Source of the DNA: Candidatus Phosphitivorax anaerolimi
Lineage (GTDB): Bacteria > Desulfobacterota > Desulfomonilia > UBA1062
Assembly (NCBI GenBank): GCA_001896555.1
Contig: MPOS01000004.1
Coordinates: forward strand, 1-64,000
Direction: 5' to 3'
Length of the DNA stretch: 64,000 bases
The position numbers and the translations under genes are program-made. A model generated the notes under the pieces. The model was given only the letters and a program-made list of their open reading frames with translations, had not been told where the DNA came from and ran no database searches. Shown piece by piece: positions 61,382-64,000 of the stretch. Numbering within the stretch: the stretch's first letter is position 1; each line of letters starts with the position of its first letter.

Positions 61382-62656
61382 TCAGTCCTCGAAATCGCCT
61401 GCAGGAAGCTCCTCTTCCCGGTGGAGCCTGTTCGCCCGCTCGGTGATCTTGCCCGGTGTCCAGTCGGCCGGGTCCTCGATGCGCTCTGCTTTGGCGCCCA
61501 CATCGTATGAGCCTGCCCGGAGGATCTCTTCGATGGCGAGCGGCGCCGTGTCGGCGGCGTTGAAGCAGTTGACCAGGAGATCGTAGACGAAATCCTCAAC
61601 CGCCTTTTCCATGCGCTCCCGAATCTCACGCGGCTGGGAGAGCAGCTTGGTCTCGAAGGGGAGATTGAGCTTCTTGTAGTCGCCCTTTTTCCAGGACTTG
61701 GACTGGGCATAGGAGACCATCTCCTGCCAGAGTTCGTCGGTCACCCCCTGATCGGGGATCTTGATGAAATTGCCGGACTCGTCCAGGAACGCGTTGCCGT
61801 ATTCATTCACCTTCACGCCCCAGGAAATCATCTGCAGGGCGGTTGCCACGTTGGCCTTGGTGGTCCGGGTCTCGGTGGCGATCCTCTTGAGACGCTCGAC
61901 ACTATTGCCGGACGTGCCGTGCTGTGCCCCGGAGACCTTGTATGGTGCCAGCGCCTCGTGGATCTCCCGGGTGAGTTCCACCTGGATGCCGGCGCTGCTC
62001 TCTTCGATGCCGTGGGAGGTGCCGTTGTTCAGTGCGATCCAGTCGGGGAATATCCCGTGGGCATTGAGTCCCTGGATGAGAAAGAGCGCCTCAGCCGGGG
62101 TGGACAGGCCCTCCTTGCCCCTGATCTCGCCCACCTCGGTCTCGTATCCGGCCCAGGGCGGGATGAAGGGGTTCAGCGCGATGTTGGCAAGCAGGTTCTG
62201 CTCCTCGCTCATATGGGATGCGTCGACGGCCACCGAGGTGATGCCGAAATCGAACATCGAGGGGATGTCGACCTTGGCCGCATCCACCTCAAGAGGCTTC
62301 TTCAGGCCGAAATGATCGGCGTGGACCGCCACCGGAATTGTGATGCCCAGCTCGTTGCAGAAGGTGTCTACGTACTGGGCGAGGTTCCACATGTTCACCA
62401 GGCAGTAGCCGCTCTCGGACTTGGCGATCTCTATGATGATGGCGGCGTTGGCCCTCTGGGCGGCCTTGAGTGCGGCCCGGATCACCACGGAGTTCCGGCC
62501 GTTCGCAGCCATGGTCATGGCGCGGCCCTTTTTCAGCATGGCCCGGTCGATCACCTTGCCGCTGACGATCAGGGCCCGGGAGTTGGGGAACAGCCTCTGG
62601 ATGTTCGGCGGCCTGCCGATCTGGAGCGCCTTGTCAAAATCTGCGGAAAATCCCAT
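61382..62656 (-). CDS. Class II fructose-bisphosphate aldolase (long form)
   Basis: A 424-residue zinc aldolase, longer than the 280-360 usual. The metal motif is 'IPVAVHADHFGLKKPLEVDA', then 'VAVDASHMSEEQNLLANI', 'DWIALNNGTSHGIEESSAGI' and the phosphate-binding 'VSGAQHGTSGNSVERLKRIA'. 'TTKANVATALQMISWGVKVN' continues the barrel; the extra length is a ~90-residue helical C terminus. Class II members need a divalent metal and cleave fructose-1,6-bisphosphate. ATG 62656 follows GAAGGAGG. Together with fbp, 57 nt upstream on the same strand, it forms a gluconeogenic pair. Another sugar-phosphate substrate remains possible. Confidence 0.85.
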   Translation of the reverse strand: MGFSADFDKALQIGRPPNIQRLFPNSRALIVSGKVIDRAMLKKGRAMTMAANGRNSVVIRAALKAAQRANAAIIIEIAKSESGYCLVNMWNLAQYVDTFCNELGITIPVAVHADHFGLKKPLEVDAAKVDIPSMFDFGITSVAVDASHMSEEQNLLANIALNPFIPPWAGYETEVGEIRGKEGLSTPAEALFLIQGLNAHGIFPDWIALNNGTSHGIEESSAGIQVELTREIHEALAPYKVSGAQHGTSGNSVERLKRIATETRTTKANVATALQMISWGVKVNEYGNAFLDESGNFIKIPDQGVTDELWQEMVSYAQSKSWKKGDYKKLNLPFETKLLSQPREIRERMEKAVEDFVYDLLVNCFNAADTAPLAIEEILRAGSYDVGAKAERIEDPADWTPGKITERANRLHREEELPAGDFED

Positions 62657-62713
62657 ATATGACCTCCTTCGTCTGTGCTACGAAAAACTGTCTGGTTCGG
62701 ATCTGTTTCGTTA

Positions 62714-63730
62714 TCAGAGATTGTTTTTCTTCGCAAACTCCTCGTACTCGAGCACGTCCTCTTTCGATCCGATGATGAGCGGCACCCGCTGGTGAAGCTT
62801 CTCGGGCTTGATGTCGAGGATCCGCTCATAGCCGGTGGAGGCATAGCCGCCAGCCTGCTCGGCGATGTACGCCAGGGGGTTGGCCTCGTAGAGGAGCCTC
62901 AGCTTGCCGGTAGGTTTCTTCGGGTCTTTGGTGTCTTCCGGGTACAGGAAGATGCCTCCCTTGAGCAGGTTGCGGTGAAAGTCGGCCACGAGCGAGCCGA
63001 TGTAGCGCGAGGAATAGGGTTTGCCGAGCTTGTTGTTCTCTGACTTGAGGTAGTCGATGTACTCCCGGGTGCCCTTCTTCCAGTAGAGGTAATTCCCCTC
63101 GTTCGCGCTGTATATCTTGCCCCGGGGAGGTATCTTGATGTCGGGGTGGGAGAGCACGAACTCGCCTACGCTCGGGTCGAGGCTGAAGACGTTCACGCCG
63201 TTTCCGGTGGAATATACGAGGTTGACGCTCGAGCTGTAGATGATGTAGCCGGCGCCGAAGAGCTGGTTGCCCGGTTGGAGGCAATCTTCCAGAACGCCGT
63301 CTTCGCCGTCGGAAATGCGCTTGTAGATGCCGAAGATGGTCCCGATGGAGACGTTCACGTCGACATTGGAAGAGCCGTCAAGCGGGTCGAACATGACCAC
63401 GTACTCGCCTTTTGGGTGCTCCTTGGGCAGCAGGATCAGATCCGGATCCTCCTCGGAGGCCATGACACAGACCTTGCCGATATAGTTCAGCGCGCTAATG
63501 AACATGTTGTTGGCATAGACATCGAGCTTCTGGACTTCCTCTCCCTGGACGTTCGTGTTGCCGGTGCGGCCGAGAATGTCTTCCACGAGCCCGGCATGGG
63601 CGACCTGGGCCGCAACGATCTTGGCTGCGAAGATGATCTGGCTCAGGATCGCGCTGAAATCACCCTTGCCGCCGTACCTCCGCTGTTCATCGATGATGTG
63701 CCTGTCGAGAGAGATGACCTTGTCGTTCAT
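62714..63730 (-). CDS. fbp: Fructose-1,6-bisphosphatase, class I
   Basis: A 338-residue FBPase that releases phosphate from fructose-1,6-bisphosphate in gluconeogenesis. The active-site motif is 'YVVMFDPLDGSSNVDVNVSI', with the Glu pair 'MASEEDPDL' before it and 'GKLRLLYEANPLAYIAEQAG' near the C terminus. Length is normal. ATG 63730 follows GGGGAGG. It is the first gene of the fbp-aldolase operon, and the divergent promoter region at 63.9 kb serves the opposite gene. Confidence 0.96.
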   Translation of the reverse strand: MNDKVISLDRHIIDEQRRYGGKGDFSAILSQIIFAAKIVAAQVAHAGLVEDILGRTGNTNVQGEEVQKLDVYANNMFISALNYIGKVCVMASEEDPDLILLPKEHPKGEYVVMFDPLDGSSNVDVNVSIGTIFGIYKRISDGEDGVLEDCLQPGNQLFGAGYIIYSSSVNLVYSTGNGVNVFSLDPSVGEFVLSHPDIKIPPRGKIYSANEGNYLYWKKGTREYIDYLKSENNKLGKPYSSRYIGSLVADFHRNLLKGGIFLYPEDTKDPKKPTGKLRLLYEANPLAYIAEQAGGYASTGYERILDIKPEKLHQRVPLIIGSKEDVLEYEEFAKKNNL

Positions 63731-63885
63731 AGTGCCTCCCCTTTGTATACAGGTAGTAATATCCGGAGATTCTTGTGTTCTCAAGGAATACTAGCACCTT
63801 GCCGGAAGAAAAATCAAGGTCATGTCGACTCTTCCGGATTTTTTTGGGACCGATGGCCAGGAGGGTGGCGGCTGAAAAAATACCA

Positions 63886-63918
63886 TTGACAGGGCGATAT
63901 GTTTCTGTGTATAGAAAC
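63886..63918 (+). promoter_or_regulatory. Sigma70 promoter with palindromic operator
   Basis: TTGACA (63886-63891) and TATAGA (63910-63915) are 18 nt apart. The inverted repeat GTTTCT-N6-AGAAAC (63901-63918) covers the -10, a typical repressor site. The start point would be near 63922, at the first ATG of the edge gene. Confidence 0.6.
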
Positions 63919-63921
63919 ACT

Positions 63922-64000
63922 ATGATGATGCAAGTGCTCAAGGGCCAGAGAATCGAATCCTTTGGAAAAGCTACTGCGACCATGTCGTGGTGGTGGCGTG
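63922..64000 (+). CDS. Possible gene start cut by the right window edge, leaderless
   Basis: Three consecutive ATGs (63922, 63925, 63928) open a frame with no stop before the window ends. The first residues read MMMQVLKGQRIESFGKATAT followed by MSWWWR. No Shine-Dalgarno is present and the predicted transcript would begin at or next to the ATG. The family is not recognisable from 26 codons. The convincing promoter just upstream is the main reason to list it. Confidence 0.35.
   Translation, partial: MMMQVLKGQRIESFGKATATMSWWWR

Overview
This 64 kb window reads as a contiguous, gene-dense piece of chromosome (I estimate high-50s percent GC) from a Gram-negative bacterium. Outer-membrane biology is explicit: a secretin, apolipoprotein N-acyltransferase, an LpxH-like hydrolase and lipoboxes. 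The mix of signalling and pilus genes, the class I FBPase next to a long class II aldolase, and the hrcA-grpE-dnaK order fit Desulfobacterota (old Deltaproteobacteria) best. That placement is an inference from gene content, not a measurement. I see no insertion sequence, prophage, CRISPR array or rRNA; one tRNA (Arg, CCG) is present.

Layout. 0.3-3.7 kb: TPR protein, proC, LOG-family protein, PHP phosphoesterase. 3.7-14.8 kb: a ten-gene minus-strand MSHA-like type IV pilus / type II secretion locus. Read in transcription order it holds a PulJ-like minor pilin, a pilin-like/VWA/beta-propeller fusion, a pilin with an EF-hand-like loop, GspE, GspF, a second pilin, MshI-, MshJ- and MshK-like assembly proteins and the secretin. 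15.1-18.2 kb: membrane TPR protein, PP2A-type phosphatase, DnaJ-like protein. 18.2-23.9 kb: a signalling block with a GGDEF response regulator, HDOD protein, hybrid histidine kinase, two response regulators and a universal stress protein. 23.8-26.2 kb: minus-strand group with a crotonase, an EndoIII-superfamily glycosylase and two small membrane proteins. 26.5-32.1 kb: xseAB, aminotransferase, engB, mnmG. 32.0-37.6 kb: minus-strand run with a PilZ protein, TPR lipoprotein, P-loop kinase, PHP protein, aminoglycoside-phosphotransferase-like kinase, rlmN and tRNA-Arg. 37.6-39.7 kb: VWA/MoxR pair. 39.9-45.1 kb: CorC-like protein, lnt, prfB (with programmed frameshift), nitroreductase, TraB protein. 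45.1-47.6 kb: a sparse stretch with a candidate structured RNA, a small possible DNA-binding protein, a lone receiver and lpxH. 47.7-55.6 kb: M23 peptidase, SPFH protein, SpoU methylase, cNMP-binding protein, wecB, SPOR protein, argS. 55.7-61.2 kb: hrcA-grpE-dnaK with a sigma70-like promoter and CIRCE, an FmdB zinc ribbon, and an opposed rpoZ-dnaJ pair. 61.4-63.7 kb: fructose-bisphosphate aldolase and fructose-1,6-bisphosphatase. A possible leaderless gene runs off the right edge.

The surface and signalling parts plausibly connect. The window encodes a diguanylate cyclase output, a PilZ c-di-GMP receptor, a TPR lipoprotein and an MSHA-like pilus, although nothing in the sequence proves they act together. 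The most unusual items are the pilin/VWA/propeller fusion, the Asp-for-His pseudo-dimerisation domain in a response regulator, the SPY tripeptide in RF2, the three-gene kinase/PHP/P-loop group with an altered Walker A, the 110-bp rlmN/kinase overlap, and the pseudoknot-capable intergenic RNA candidate near 45.3 kb.
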